64,000 bases of DNA. Origin: Cognaticolwellia sediminilitoris (GTDB taxonomy: Bacteria; Pseudomonadota; Gammaproteobacteria; Enterobacterales; Alteromonadaceae). Below are positions 9,069 to 17,284 of this stretch, piece after piece. The DNA lies in assembly GCA_002104535.1 (NCBI GenBank), contig NBOG01000001.1, positions 156,867-220,866 on the forward strand, given 5' to 3'. The translations under genes and the position numbers were made by a program. The stretch's first letter is position 1. Every line of letters starts with the position of its first letter. The notes under the pieces were generated by a model that was not told the DNA's origin, searched no databases, and saw nothing but the letters and a program-made list of their open reading frames with translations.

Positions 9069-9121
9069 TTGACATAATATGTCACAGTGCTAAATTAACC
9101 CCACACGACATAATATGTCGT
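9069..9121 (+). promoter_or_regulatory. Promoter region with two 13-bp inverted repeats (sites 2 and 3)
   Basis: Two copies of GACATAATATGTC lie 36 bp apart, centre to centre. One is extended to 15 bp (TGACATAATATGTCA, 9070-9084) and one to 17 bp (ACGACATAATATGTCGT, 9105-9121). A sigma70-like TTGACA (9069-9074), 16 bp, TAAATT (9091-9096) overlaps site 2 at its -35, and site 3 would lie at or just after the transcription start. Outer arms AGCACT/AGTGCT also flank site 2. The pattern matches site 1 upstream of the lipoprotein gene and suggests one regulator acting on both units. Confidence 0.7.
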
Positions 9122-9177
9122 TAAGTAAAAACAGTATGACTGATTTTTACGCTACTTATTAGAACATGAGGAATAAC

Positions 9178-9591
9178 ATGAATATTCATAAGCTAGCTGA
9201 CTACTTGAACACTTTAGCCGATGAGTCAGATACCGGGATGGTTTTTGATTGCCAGCCTATTTCAGGTGAAGTAGATGTATTACAAATTACTGCACTTGGC
9301 CGTGAAGAGTTACCTATTTTTGTATCGGTAACCGATGATCAAATTCTATGCATCACTTACCTTTGGGGTAAAGAGGAAGTTAAGCCAGAGCATATAGATG
9401 AGATGCATATCAGTATGTTAGAAATGAACATTCCAATGCCATTGTCTTCATTTTCAAAAATTGGTGATAAATATGTCATTTTTGGCGCGTTAGCAATTAG
9501 CTCAACATTTAATGATATCGAACACGAACTAGCCGTATTAAGCAACAATGCGCTAGAAATTATTGACGACATGAGTGATTACTTAATTTAA
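9178..9591 (+). CDS. yjfI: YjfI-like protein (DUF2170)
   Basis: 137 aa small acidic soluble protein of the DUF2170 family, whose E. coli member is YjfI, the first gene of yjfIJKL. The ATG at 9178 is preferred over an ATG 12 bp upstream because GAGGA at 9168-9172 is correctly spaced from it. No signal peptide or membrane segment is visible. The molecular function is unknown. It leads the operon with the PspA-like gene 22 bp downstream and sits directly behind the twin operator sites, so it is probably co-expressed with PspA under envelope stress. Confidence 0.8.
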   Translation: MNIHKLADYLNTLADESDTGMVFDCQPISGEVDVLQITALGREELPIFVSVTDDQILCITYLWGKEEVKPEHIDEMHISMLEMNIPMPLSSFSKIGDKYVIFGALAISSTFNDIEHELAVLSNNALEIIDDMSDYLI

Positions 9592-9613
9592 GCAACCACC
9601 TTAGGAGTAAATT

Positions 9614-10303
9614 ATGAGTATTTTTAAAAAAATTATGACCGCTATTCGCGGTGGTGCAACTGAAGTGGGTGAATCAATTGTTGACTCAAATGCGACCCGT
9701 ATTTTTGAACAAGAAATTCGTGATGCTGAAAATCACTTAACAAAAGCTAAGCGCGACCTAACCGGTGTTATGGCACAACAAATGTCATCAAGCCGTGATG
9801 TAGACCGTATCAAACGTGAAATTGTTGAGCACGAAGGTTACGCTGTTCAAGCGCTTGATAAAGGCGATGAAACATTAGCATTAGCCGTTGCCGAAAAAAT
9901 TTCAACCCTTGAGAATGAGTTAACAACGCAGCAACAAGCGCTAGATAGCTTTCAAGGTAATGCTGAACGTTTAAAAGAACTTGTTAAAAAGAGTGAGCGT
10001 CAAGTAGCTGAATATAAACGTCAATTATCTATGGTTAAAACCACAGAGAGCGTGCAAAAAGCAACGTCAGCCATTACAGATAACTTTTCATCAAGTAACT
10101 CTAAGCTTTTAAGTGCTAAAGACTCGCTTGAGCGTATTAAAGCTAAGCAACAGAAGTTTGATGATCGCATGAAAGCTGCGGAGGTTCTTGAGTCTGAAAA
10201 TTCAGATAGCTCACTTGAAGCTAAGCTTAAAGAAGCTGGCATTGGTGCTAATGACAACAATGCAAACTCAGTTTTAGAACGTTTAAAAGCTAAACAAAAG
10301 TAA
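9614..10303 (+). CDS. yjfJ: PspA/IM30-family protein (YjfJ-like)
   Basis: 229 aa, the usual PspA/IM30/Vipp1 length. The N-terminal amphipathic helix (MSIFKKIMTAIRGG) would contact the inner membrane. It is followed by a long alpha-helical coiled-coil rich in Gln, Lys and Glu (residues 25-190) and an acidic C-terminal tail. PspA-family proteins polymerise on damaged inner membranes to limit proton leakage and, in classical Psp systems, bind the activator PspF. No pspF or pspBC is present here, so control probably differs. AGGAG lies at ideal distance from the ATG. A strong terminator follows directly. Confidence 0.9.
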   Translation: MSIFKKIMTAIRGGATEVGESIVDSNATRIFEQEIRDAENHLTKAKRDLTGVMAQQMSSSRDVDRIKREIVEHEGYAVQALDKGDETLALAVAEKISTLENELTTQQQALDSFQGNAERLKELVKKSERQVAEYKRQLSMVKTTESVQKATSAITDNFSSSNSKLLSAKDSLERIKAKQQKFDDRMKAAEVLESENSDSSLEAKLKEAGIGANDNNANSVLERLKAKQK

Positions 10304-10318
10304 CACACTAAATACCGT

Positions 10319-10353
10319 AACCGCTTAACATCGATGATGCTAAGCGGTTTTTT
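10319..10353 (+). terminator. Intrinsic terminator after the PspA-like gene
   Basis: A long stem (AACCGCTTAACATC against GATGCTAAGCGGTT, one mismatch, 3-nt loop) ends in a six-T run. It sits 15 bp after the PspA-like stop and before yjfK, so yjfI-pspA would be made in excess of the downstream genes. Confidence 0.85.
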
Positions 10354-10398
10354 AGTTTACATCAGTCTCGACTTCGCCATTGGCATTAGGAGTACAAA

Positions 10399-11037
10399 GT
10401 GAGCTTTTTTAAAAGTATATTCAAAAAGCCGACACAAGAGCGCAAACTCAACAATGTAGAAGACCTAACCTTAGGTGACATCATTGTAATGTCGGATAGT
10501 TTTGGTTTACCCGAAGCCCTTCGAGCGCAAGAATTTCAGGTCAGTGCGGTTAATAGTTATGAGTTTGAGCATAAAACTCAAATTGAATGGGTACTTGTCG
10601 GTACGGACAACATAGAATTATTTTTAACTTTAGATGTTGATGATAAAACTTATTTAAAGTTTTCGTTGAAAGTACAACACCAAGATGTTGAAACACTTTT
10701 TGATCTCGAACAGTTTTCAGAGATATTTGAAGAACCTGGCGAAGCCCAACTGTCACGCTTAGCTGATAATAACACTACGTCTGGTTGGACTAGCGATTTA
10801 TATCAACAGAGTACATACGCTAAAGTTGGTTTTTTTCATCGTAAAGATTATCGAAAAGACACTTTATCTCCTTATGAAGGTAAAGACAGTGGTGAACAAT
10901 TCGAACTTTATACTTTGTATAATGAAGATCAAGATAAAGGCGTCGATATCGAAGTTTGGCAAGATGGCGATACTGAAGTGTTTTTGACCTTGTTTAAACC
11001 AACGACTGACATCGTTGATATGTATCCAGGAAGTTAA
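10399..11037 (+). CDS. yjfK: YjfK-like protein (DUF2491)
   Basis: 212 aa, starting with GTG 6 bp after AGGAG. It belongs to the DUF2491 family (E. coli YjfK), encoded next to PspA-like and DUF350 proteins in many bacteria. The N terminus MSFFKSIFKK is amphipathic and basic, like the membrane-contacting helix of PspA. The rest is predominantly beta-strand and acidic, without a signal peptide or membrane helix, so it is likely cytosolic or peripheral. The biochemical role is unknown. The next gene starts 2 bp after its stop codon, indicating translational coupling. Confidence 0.8.
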   Translation: MSFFKSIFKKPTQERKLNNVEDLTLGDIIVMSDSFGLPEALRAQEFQVSAVNSYEFEHKTQIEWVLVGTDNIELFLTLDVDDKTYLKFSLKVQHQDVETLFDLEQFSEIFEEPGEAQLSRLADNNTTSGWTSDLYQQSTYAKVGFFHRKDYRKDTLSPYEGKDSGEQFELYTLYNEDQDKGVDIEVWQDGDTEVFLTLFKPTTDIVDMYPGS

Positions 11038-11039
11038 TT

Positions 11040-11369
11040 GTGGCACGTAAATTACCTGAAAAATGGCAATCATCAGTCAAAGCTGTAAAAGCAGTTCAAG
11101 TTGCTTTTGATATGGATGAAAAAATTCAACTCGCGATAAGAAAGCAAGCCCTTGAAGCGGGTATAAGCCCATCAGAGCAAATTCGCGATATTCTAGGACT
11201 TCCCACCAATAAACGTCCTAAAAGGCCAAGATTAACCGTTAGTTTATCGGCTACCGATTATGAATTGTTAGCTGAAAAATATAATTTATCAGCTGAACAA
11301 CAGCTTGAAATTAAGAAAAAATTGATGGATGATTTGATCAACTACGTTGATAATGACCTCGTAGATTAA
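11040..11369 (+). CDS. Small basic protein with ribbon-helix-helix-like segments
   Basis: 109 aa, GTG start 2 bp after the yjfK stop. Residues about 19-54 read as a strand (VQVAFDM) followed by two helices separated by a GISPSE turn (DEKIQLAIRKQALEAG, then SEQIRDILGL), the layout of a ribbon-helix-helix DNA-binding unit. A second strand-helix segment (RLTVSLSATDYELLAEKY) follows a basic linker KRPKRPR. This is a structural reading only; I do not recognise a named family. As the only DNA-binding-like protein in the cluster it is a candidate for the regulator of the GACATAATATGTC sites, but it could instead be a structural partner of YjfK. Confidence 0.65.
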   Translation: MARKLPEKWQSSVKAVKAVQVAFDMDEKIQLAIRKQALEAGISPSEQIRDILGLPTNKRPKRPRLTVSLSATDYELLAEKYNLSAEQQLEIKKKLMDDLINYVDNDLVD

Positions 11370-11418
11370 GGTCAAAATAAATCCAATACCATCAATCCAG
11401 AGATGATGAGAGACTAAG

Positions 11419-11904
11419 ATGATAGTTGTTCAAAAAGCGATGGAAAAAAGTAATTTATATAGCGTCGATGCGTTCGGGGTAAAAAATTATAATTACGGCT
11501 TTATCGCAATTGTATCCTTGATTTTATTTGTTTCACTCAATGTAACGCTTGGCTACATTACCTACCAGGCTGAACTCGGGCTTGAAGCTTCACCAGTAAA
11601 AAGCTATAGCGATGCAATTTGGTTGATGGTGATGTCTTCGACTACCATTGGCTTCGGCGATGTTTATCCCATCTCATTTGTTGGCCGTGCCACTGTCTTT
11701 ATTATGTTCATTCTAGGGGTCGGTATTTTAGGTGGTATCGGAGCTGTTTTTGCTAATAAAATATTTGGTTTTGCAGATACTAATATTAAAAATCGCGAGC
11801 TTAGAATGCAGAATAGTCAGATTATTGCGCAAAATTATGACTTGGCAAAACAACTCGCTAAATTAGATGAAAAAGTTGAATCTTTAAGTAAGACACTTAA
11901 ATAA
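11419..11904 (+). CDS. Two-TM potassium channel family protein
   Basis: 161 aa. TM1 is about residues 26-48, the pore helix and selectivity filter TTIGFGD lie at 75-81, and TM2 spans about 89-113. This is the KcsA-like Ion_trans_2 layout. The filter matches the canonical T-X-G-Y/F-G signature, so K+ selectivity is expected. After TM2 comes a 45-residue cytoplasmic tail that reads as a coiled coil (ELRMQNSQIIAQN through EKVESLSKTL); no RCK/TrkA domain is present. It sits at the end of the yjfK transcript and may respond to envelope or membrane-potential stress alongside PspA (inference). Confidence 0.85.
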   Translation: MIVVQKAMEKSNLYSVDAFGVKNYNYGFIAIVSLILFVSLNVTLGYITYQAELGLEASPVKSYSDAIWLMVMSSTTIGFGDVYPISFVGRATVFIMFILGVGILGGIGAVFANKIFGFADTNIKNRELRMQNSQIIAQNYDLAKQLAKLDEKVESLSKTLK

Positions 11905-11981
11905 CATGAATTTTTAGGAACTAAATAAAGTTTGTGCCATACTCATACTTGCTTACAAAATAAAAACATAGGGATTATATT

Positions 11982-12263
11982 ATGCTATTGAAAAAATTAA
12001 CATTAGTTACATTAGTTGCGATCATCAGTGGTTGTGCAAACAACTCTGCACTTGAAGCAAACATTGCCAGTTTAAATACAAAAGTTGATAACTTAACAGC
12101 AAAAGTTAGCAGCCTTTCAACTAAAACAGATTCTGTTTCAACTAAAGTTAACGCTTTAGGTGCAAAACAAGACAAAATGAGCAGTGCGATTAAAGATACA
12201 AACATGGCTGTAGATAAAGCCAATGAACGTATTGATAACATGGTTGCAAGCTACAAAAAATAA
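11982..12263 (+). CDS. lpp: Lpp-like major outer-membrane (Braun) lipoprotein
   Basis: 93 aa with a lipoprotein signal (lipobox ISGC, Cys 18). The mature part is a heptad-repeat coiled coil (repeats of the type SLNTKVDNLTAKV). The C terminus, ERIDNMVASYKK, parallels the RLDNMATKYRK end of E. coli Lpp, whose last Lys is crosslinked to meso-DAP of peptidoglycan. The mature chain is longer than in E. coli Lpp (76 against 58 residues). This would anchor the outer membrane to the wall. A long terminator follows, and the convergent neighbour is an L,D-transpeptidase of the type that makes this crosslink. It may have its own promoter in the 77-bp gap. Confidence 0.85.
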   Translation: MLLKKLTLVTLVAIISGCANNSALEANIASLNTKVDNLTAKVSSLSTKTDSVSTKVNALGAKQDKMSSAIKDTNMAVDKANERIDNMVASYKK

Positions 12264-12295
12264 GCGTTATCGATTAAATTTGATACCTTAAATTA

Positions 12296-12327
12296 AAAAG
12301 CACGTAATTATCTAATTACGTGCTTTT
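12296..12327. terminator. Bidirectional terminator between lpp and the L,D-transpeptidase gene
   Basis: A perfect 15-bp inverted repeat (AAAAGCACGTAATTA and its complement, 2-nt centre) with A and T runs at its ends can terminate both convergent transcripts. Confidence 0.85.
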
Positions 12328-12372
12328 CTGTTTTCAGAAAGGACTAAATCCCGCAAAACCTAGACGACTGCC

Positions 12373-13335
12373 TTATTGAGCAATTAGTTCAGTAACTATA
12401 CCTTTAGGATTTTCAATTTGTTGCTGAAGTATTTCTTTATTTTCAGGAAGTTGACCAATAAAGCGTGACACTGTATAAGAAATATTTAACTCGCCAACTT
12501 GGCCATTTTCATCAGTTAATGGGCTATGCACCTCAAGTAACCTTTTATCGGACTCATATGATAGTTTGATCGGCTGTTCAACAATGCGTACCGGTGTGTT
12601 GATTTTAATCTCATTATATAACCATTCAATATCTTCATCATAAAGTCGAATGCAGCCGGAGCTTGCTCGCATTCCAATGCCAAAACGTTGATTAGAGCCA
12701 TGTATTAGGTAAACACTAGTCCCTAAACGCAATGCGTATTTACCAAAGGGATTATTTGGCCCTGGGGGCACTTCATCAGCTAGTGTCTTACCATGCTCGA
12801 TAAAATATCGCTGCTTCATCTCTTCAGTTGGACGCCAAGTTGGATCTTTACGCTTTTCACTAATATAACTAATGGTTTTCGGTGTTTCGAGGCCTTGCCG
12901 ACCAATACCGACAGGAAAGACATGAACTTGTTCACTGTTTTCAGGGAAGTAGTACAAGCGCAACTCTGGTAAATTGATAATGATCCCCTCACGCTTTCCA
13001 AAAGGTAATAGCATCTGTGTCGGAATAATTAACTCTTCTCCAACCGGCGGTAAAAACGGGTCTATACCTGGATTAGCAGCCATTAACGCTAAAAAGCCAA
13101 CATTATATTTTTCAGCAAGTTCTTGAAAATAATCTCCTTTAACAACTTGATGATATTGTACTTCACCTATTAAACGAGAATCAGCGGCGGGTAGTTTATA
13201 CACTTTCGCAACACTAACACTTGGCAATACGCTCAATACAAGTAAGCACTGCAATACGATTGAAAAAAACAAACCTCGGCTAAAGGCATTATTGGAAGCC
13301 TGGAATAACGAAAATTGATGATTAAAAATAGTCAT
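12373..13335 (-). CDS. L,D-transpeptidase with LysM domain (YbiS/ErfK type)
   Basis: 320 aa exported protein: hydrophobic signal at about residues 21-43, LysM-like wall-binding segment (YHQVVKGDYFQELAEKY, about 60-106), then a YkuD catalytic domain. The active-site signature is complete: His 212 in IHGSN and Cys 228 in SSGCIRL. In E. coli the ErfK/YbiS/YcfS group links Lpp to peptidoglycan, while YnhG/YcbB make 3-3 crosslinks. The domain order and the neighbouring lpp gene favour the Lpp-linking role. Convergent with lpp. Confidence 0.88.
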   Translation of the reverse strand: MTIFNHQFSLFQASNNAFSRGLFFSIVLQCLLVLSVLPSVSVAKVYKLPAADSRLIGEVQYHQVVKGDYFQELAEKYNVGFLALMAANPGIDPFLPPVGEELIIPTQMLLPFGKREGIIINLPELRLYYFPENSEQVHVFPVGIGRQGLETPKTISYISEKRKDPTWRPTEEMKQRYFIEHGKTLADEVPPGPNNPFGKYALRLGTSVYLIHGSNQRFGIGMRASSGCIRLYDEDIEWLYNEIKINTPVRIVEQPIKLSYESDKRLLEVHSPLTDENGQVGELNISYTVSRFIGQLPENKEILQQQIENPKGIVTELIAQ

Positions 13336-13396
13336 ACTCTCTCAGGTGTAAAATAATGTAGGAACGTCCATATACTGATAAATAACAGCAAGATTA

Positions 13397-14914
13397 TTAA
13401 TTTGTCTCATACCAATATGGCGTCATTGAAACAGCAATAGCTTTAGAGTTGTTTAATGCTAACAATAATCCTTCCATTTTACTTTGTTGCCATTCGACAA
13501 GTTTTTGCGGGGCTTCATCAAGTTTTTCGAGTTGTTGGTGGATGATCCACAACGATTGCAACTCACTTATGCCCTGCTGAATATCTAACCAAGGTCGGCG
13601 GAATTTATCGCGCAACTCGTTATCAAATAATCCCGCCAGCCAAGTGCCGGTTAATGAACTACGATACAAACGCTTACTTTGAGCAATGTATTGCTGACAG
13701 TCCAAACTGGTGGTGTTTTTCATCTCAAGGCTCATTTCACTTAAACTCAGCTGAATTTTATCTTGAGCAAAAATGACTAAAGATTTTTCATTATGTTCAG
13801 GTTGTAATGTTCCGTCCTGACTTCGAGAAAGATATAGCTGTAATATGGATAACTGTAATTGATTAAATCGACTGCTATGTAAAAGCTGAATAATTTCGCT
13901 AACATTAGGAAAACGACGTTTCTCTAACTTTAGTTGCTTGATAAGTTGTTTGCTAAAATCTAGCTTTTTACGGTAATTGCCTGTTTTATTAGTTAATTCT
14001 TGCAAGTGTATGGCATTATCAACCCAGGCAAGTAAGTGCACAAAATGGCTAATCTCAGCTCTAATTACTAACTCTTCAGGTGTTAAGTAATGCTCAAACA
14101 ACCAAAAACCATGACGAATTAAAGCTAAGTTCGCTCTAATTTCCACTAATTCTTTTAAGCTTTCTGTTGATAAATATTCTTCAATACTATTTTGCAAACG
14201 TGTCAGTCCAAAACTTAAACCATAAGTAAAAGCATTTGCTATAGAATCTGAACGTTGATGGCAGATAAAGTTTTGTGGTTTATTTTTAGTTATATTGTCT
14301 TTGTTACCCCAAAGTGCATACCCCCTTGCTGCTTTACTTTTTAAACCAGGTCGTAATGCTAAGGCTTTAAAAAGTAAGGAACTTAAGTTAAACAGCGCCG
14401 ATTTATCGCCTTCAACCAATTCAAGTTCAATTTCATCAATACACTCACTTTGCTCAGCGCTGACAATGTCACCTTGATCGTAAGCTAGCTCTATCACGTT
14501 GTTATCGGCATCAGTAATCAACCAGGTACTACGGGTAAAGTTAGTAGTAAACAGTGTCATTAAATCATTTTGTATCTGATTTACAACTTGGTCAGCTTGC
14601 CAAATTTCTTTCGGAAAAAGTGCTAACTCCGGTGAAGTGCTTTTAATATCTATATTATATTCTGGTCGGCTATGTAAGCCGCCAACAACCTGGCCTGCTG
14701 TTTTGATGGTTTGTTCAATATGTTGATTGTTACGACGAACCCGCAACCCCATATCATGGTGTCGTAAGTTCAAGTCTGAGGTATCAAAATAGCAATTGGT
14801 CAGTTGCTTTTGCTGATAAGAAAACTGAATATTTTCACGGTTAAATATTTCGGTGATTTTTTCTATGGTATTATCGCCTAAAACTAAATATTTAAGCTCT
14901 ATTTCGGTGGTCAT
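13397..14914 (-). CDS. ygiF: YgiF-like CYTH-CHAD inorganic triphosphatase
   Basis: 505 aa. The CYTH domain is at residues 1-205 with the diagnostic EIELKY (ExExK) at 4-9, and basic/acidic tunnel residues follow (RVRRN, EIELELVEGD). A helical CHAD domain (about 215-500) has conserved histidines and arginines that bind polyphosphate in this family. E. coli YgiF hydrolyses inorganic tripolyphosphate. In E. coli the gene adjoins glnE; here it is separated from it by the PspA/DUF350 cluster. Divergent from the ygiM gene. Confidence 0.9.
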   Translation of the reverse strand: MTTEIELKYLVLGDNTIEKITEIFNRENIQFSYQQKQLTNCYFDTSDLNLRHHDMGLRVRRNNQHIEQTIKTAGQVVGGLHSRPEYNIDIKSTSPELALFPKEIWQADQVVNQIQNDLMTLFTTNFTRSTWLITDADNNVIELAYDQGDIVSAEQSECIDEIELELVEGDKSALFNLSSLLFKALALRPGLKSKAARGYALWGNKDNITKNKPQNFICHQRSDSIANAFTYGLSFGLTRLQNSIEEYLSTESLKELVEIRANLALIRHGFWLFEHYLTPEELVIRAEISHFVHLLAWVDNAIHLQELTNKTGNYRKKLDFSKQLIKQLKLEKRRFPNVSEIIQLLHSSRFNQLQLSILQLYLSRSQDGTLQPEHNEKSLVIFAQDKIQLSLSEMSLEMKNTTSLDCQQYIAQSKRLYRSSLTGTWLAGLFDNELRDKFRRPWLDIQQGISELQSLWIIHQQLEKLDEAPQKLVEWQQSKMEGLLLALNNSKAIAVSMTPYWYETN

Positions 14915-15121
14915 ACTTTTCCAATATTAGTTAAAATTCAAGCATATCATCTGCTTCGACAATATTTAATGTACAATGATGGCAAATAATAACGTTAATC
15001 TTACATGATTGATATTTTATAGCAAAAATCTTAGAAATCTAAGCAACACCACTTGCTATCATTCCGCCAAAGTCCTACTATCTCTGCCATTCTTTGTTTA
15101 AATGGCGCTATTGGTTATTTC

Positions 15122-15721
15122 ATGATGAACATAAAACAAACACTCATTACTTTACTACTTTTATTACCTGTACTTTCTTTCGCCGAAGAGGCTAGTTCCT
15201 CTGCAACTGCAGGTTATATTTCTGAAGATTTAATTGTCTATATGCACACTGGTGCAGGTAAAAACTACCGCATTTTAGGTACGGTTAACTCTGGTGAAAA
15301 AGTACAAATCACCGGTGAAACTAAAAATGATTACAGTGAAATAATTACTGATAAAGACCGTACCGGCTGGGTTGAAAGTAAGTATGTTTCAACAAAACCA
15401 GGCATGCGCTACGTTATTGCTGACCTTAATGAAAAACTCGCTAGCTTTCAAGCTGAAAAAAGTGCCCTAACAGATCAACTCAATAATGCAGTAAGTGAAA
15501 TAGACGCGTTAAAATCTGAGCGAAGTGACCTACAAAACAACATTTCAGCACTTAATATGGATTTAACACAAACTAAATCACAATTAAAAAATCAAGACAC
15601 TAGTATCAAAAAACAATGGTTCTTTAATGGTGCAATAGTATTAGGCATTGGATTACTTTTAGGTTTAATAGTCCCGCGCTTATTTTCAAGGCGTAAAAGC
15701 AGCATGGAAAATTGGGGGTAA
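15122..15721 (+). CDS. ygiM: YgiM-like SH3 domain protein, membrane-anchored
   Basis: 199 aa from the ATG-ATG pair at 15122 (a TTG 69 bp upstream would spoil the signal peptide). A Sec signal (residues 1-23, ending SFAEE) is followed by a bacterial SH3 domain (about 30-90: LIVYMHTGAGKNYRILGTV through GWVESKYVS). Next comes a coiled coil (about 98-160) and a C-terminal TM helix (WFFNGAIVLGIGLLLGLIVP) with a short basic tail. This is the TIGR04211 architecture. Its function is not settled; likely periplasmic wall-binding. In E. coli ygiM adjoins cca; here cca is about 11 kb away. Confidence 0.85.
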   Translation: MMNIKQTLITLLLLLPVLSFAEEASSSATAGYISEDLIVYMHTGAGKNYRILGTVNSGEKVQITGETKNDYSEIITDKDRTGWVESKYVSTKPGMRYVIADLNEKLASFQAEKSALTDQLNNAVSEIDALKSERSDLQNNISALNMDLTQTKSQLKNQDTSIKKQWFFNGAIVLGIGLLLGLIVPRLFSRRKSSMENWG

Positions 15722-15778
15722 GTTTAACTCCAAATTAAGAAATTTCTCGATTTATAATTATAGACTGAAGCGCATATT

Positions 15779-17284
15779 TTGAAATTACATATATTACCGT
15801 ACACTTTACTTTTTTTCTGTTTTTTGACTACTGCTGAACCTTGGATTGATACTTCGAACATATACCTCAGGGTAAGTATTCAACAATTAGCTGATGCTGG
15901 TTATATAAAAACCCCCGTCACAACATTCCCGCTCATGTGGCATGATATTGGCCGAGATTTAAAAAATGTTAATTACTCTGATTTAGATAACGACGAAAAA
16001 CAAGCGTATGATTATGTCAATCATCAATTTCGGATGGCAAAGCGCAACAATAAAAAACTAGAGCTTACTGTTGCTACAAATGACAAGCGTTTCACAAGTT
16101 TTGGCGAAGATTTTCGCGATAAAAACAACATAAAATTCCAATCTAACTTCATGACTGACAATTTTGCGGTCGGGATTTCATCAAGCTACACCATGTCTCC
16201 ACTTGATGGAGAAAAAACACGTTTAGACGGTAGTTATGTTGCTGGCTTTATTGGTAATTGGGTATTTTCATTAGGCAAACAAGACCGATGGTGGGGCCCA
16301 GGTTGGGACAGTAACTTAAGCTTAACCAACAACGCAAGACCAATTACAGCCTTGTCTTTATCAAGAAAATCTGCAATCCCTGTCACTATTCCATTCACTG
16401 AAATTGAAGTGCCTTGGACTATGACGACTTTTATGGGGGTTATGGACGATAACCGCATTATTGAAGACACGCTTCTTTGGGGGTTTAGATTAAACTTTAC
16501 TCCAATAGATGGCTTGGAAATTGGACTCACACGTTTAGCACAATGGGGTGGAAAAAACCGCCCAAGTAGCTTGAGTACATTTGCAAATGTGCTAATAGGT
16601 AAAGATAATTGTGGTGCTTCCGGATTAGATTGCGGAATAAATAAAGAAAATGAGCCGGGTAACCAACAAGCAGGATATGACTTACGTTACTCATTCACTG
16701 TACTAGACACCCCAATCGGTTTGTATGGTCAATATTTTGCCGAAGATGGCGATAACAGTAGCTCATTAAGCTTTTTAACAGAGCCAAAGGTTCAAGTTGG
16801 ATTAGATACTCACTTGCAAATTCTCTCTGCCCCTACGACCGTTTATTTAGAATACTCAGATACCTTTGCTGACTGCTCAGATACAGATGACCGCAATATT
16901 GGTAATTGTTTTTATGAGCACCATATATACCGTACGGGCATGCGTTACCAACAAAGAACATTAGGTAATTTGTACGATAACGATGCTACTAGTGTGGTTT
17001 TAGGCTTTATTTCAAGTATTAGCCCAAACACGAAAGTTACTACTAAGCTTCGCCTCCTACAACTCAATAAAGATAACAATGACAGAGATCCTGACAGCAA
17101 TATTATTGGTAACCCTTTGACCAAAATAGCCGAAGATATGATTATGGTTTCAACTAAAGTGCAACATAGTTATAAAAACTGGCGTTATACTCTAGGTTTA
17201 GATCTTAGCAAGTCAACATTTGATAACGATATAGCCGCTAAAAAACAAGCGAACATGTTTGTTAAAGTTGAATATAATTTATAG
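15779..17284 (+). CDS. Capsule assembly Wzi-family outer-membrane protein
   Basis: 501 aa with a short Sec signal (MKLHILPYTLLFFCFLTTA) and a TTG start, the only start that supplies that signal. The body matches the Wzi family pattern: an N-terminal MWHDIG segment, RFTSFGEDF, GSYVAGFIGNWVFSLGKQDR, WWGPGWDSNL, NARPITALSLSR and a beta-barrel ending in EYNL. In E. coli K30, Wzi binds capsular polysaccharide at the outer membrane. No capsule operon is nearby, but the convergent neighbour is a teichoic-type polymer transferase. No convincing Shine-Dalgarno sequence is seen. Confidence 0.85.
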   Translation: MKLHILPYTLLFFCFLTTAEPWIDTSNIYLRVSIQQLADAGYIKTPVTTFPLMWHDIGRDLKNVNYSDLDNDEKQAYDYVNHQFRMAKRNNKKLELTVATNDKRFTSFGEDFRDKNNIKFQSNFMTDNFAVGISSSYTMSPLDGEKTRLDGSYVAGFIGNWVFSLGKQDRWWGPGWDSNLSLTNNARPITALSLSRKSAIPVTIPFTEIEVPWTMTTFMGVMDDNRIIEDTLLWGFRLNFTPIDGLEIGLTRLAQWGGKNRPSSLSTFANVLIGKDNCGASGLDCGINKENEPGNQQAGYDLRYSFTVLDTPIGLYGQYFAEDGDNSSSLSFLTEPKVQVGLDTHLQILSAPTTVYLEYSDTFADCSDTDDRNIGNCFYEHHIYRTGMRYQQRTLGNLYDNDATSVVLGFISSISPNTKVTTKLRLLQLNKDNNDRDPDSNIIGNPLTKIAEDMIMVSTKVQHSYKNWRYTLGLDLSKSTFDNDIAAKKQANMFVKVEYNL

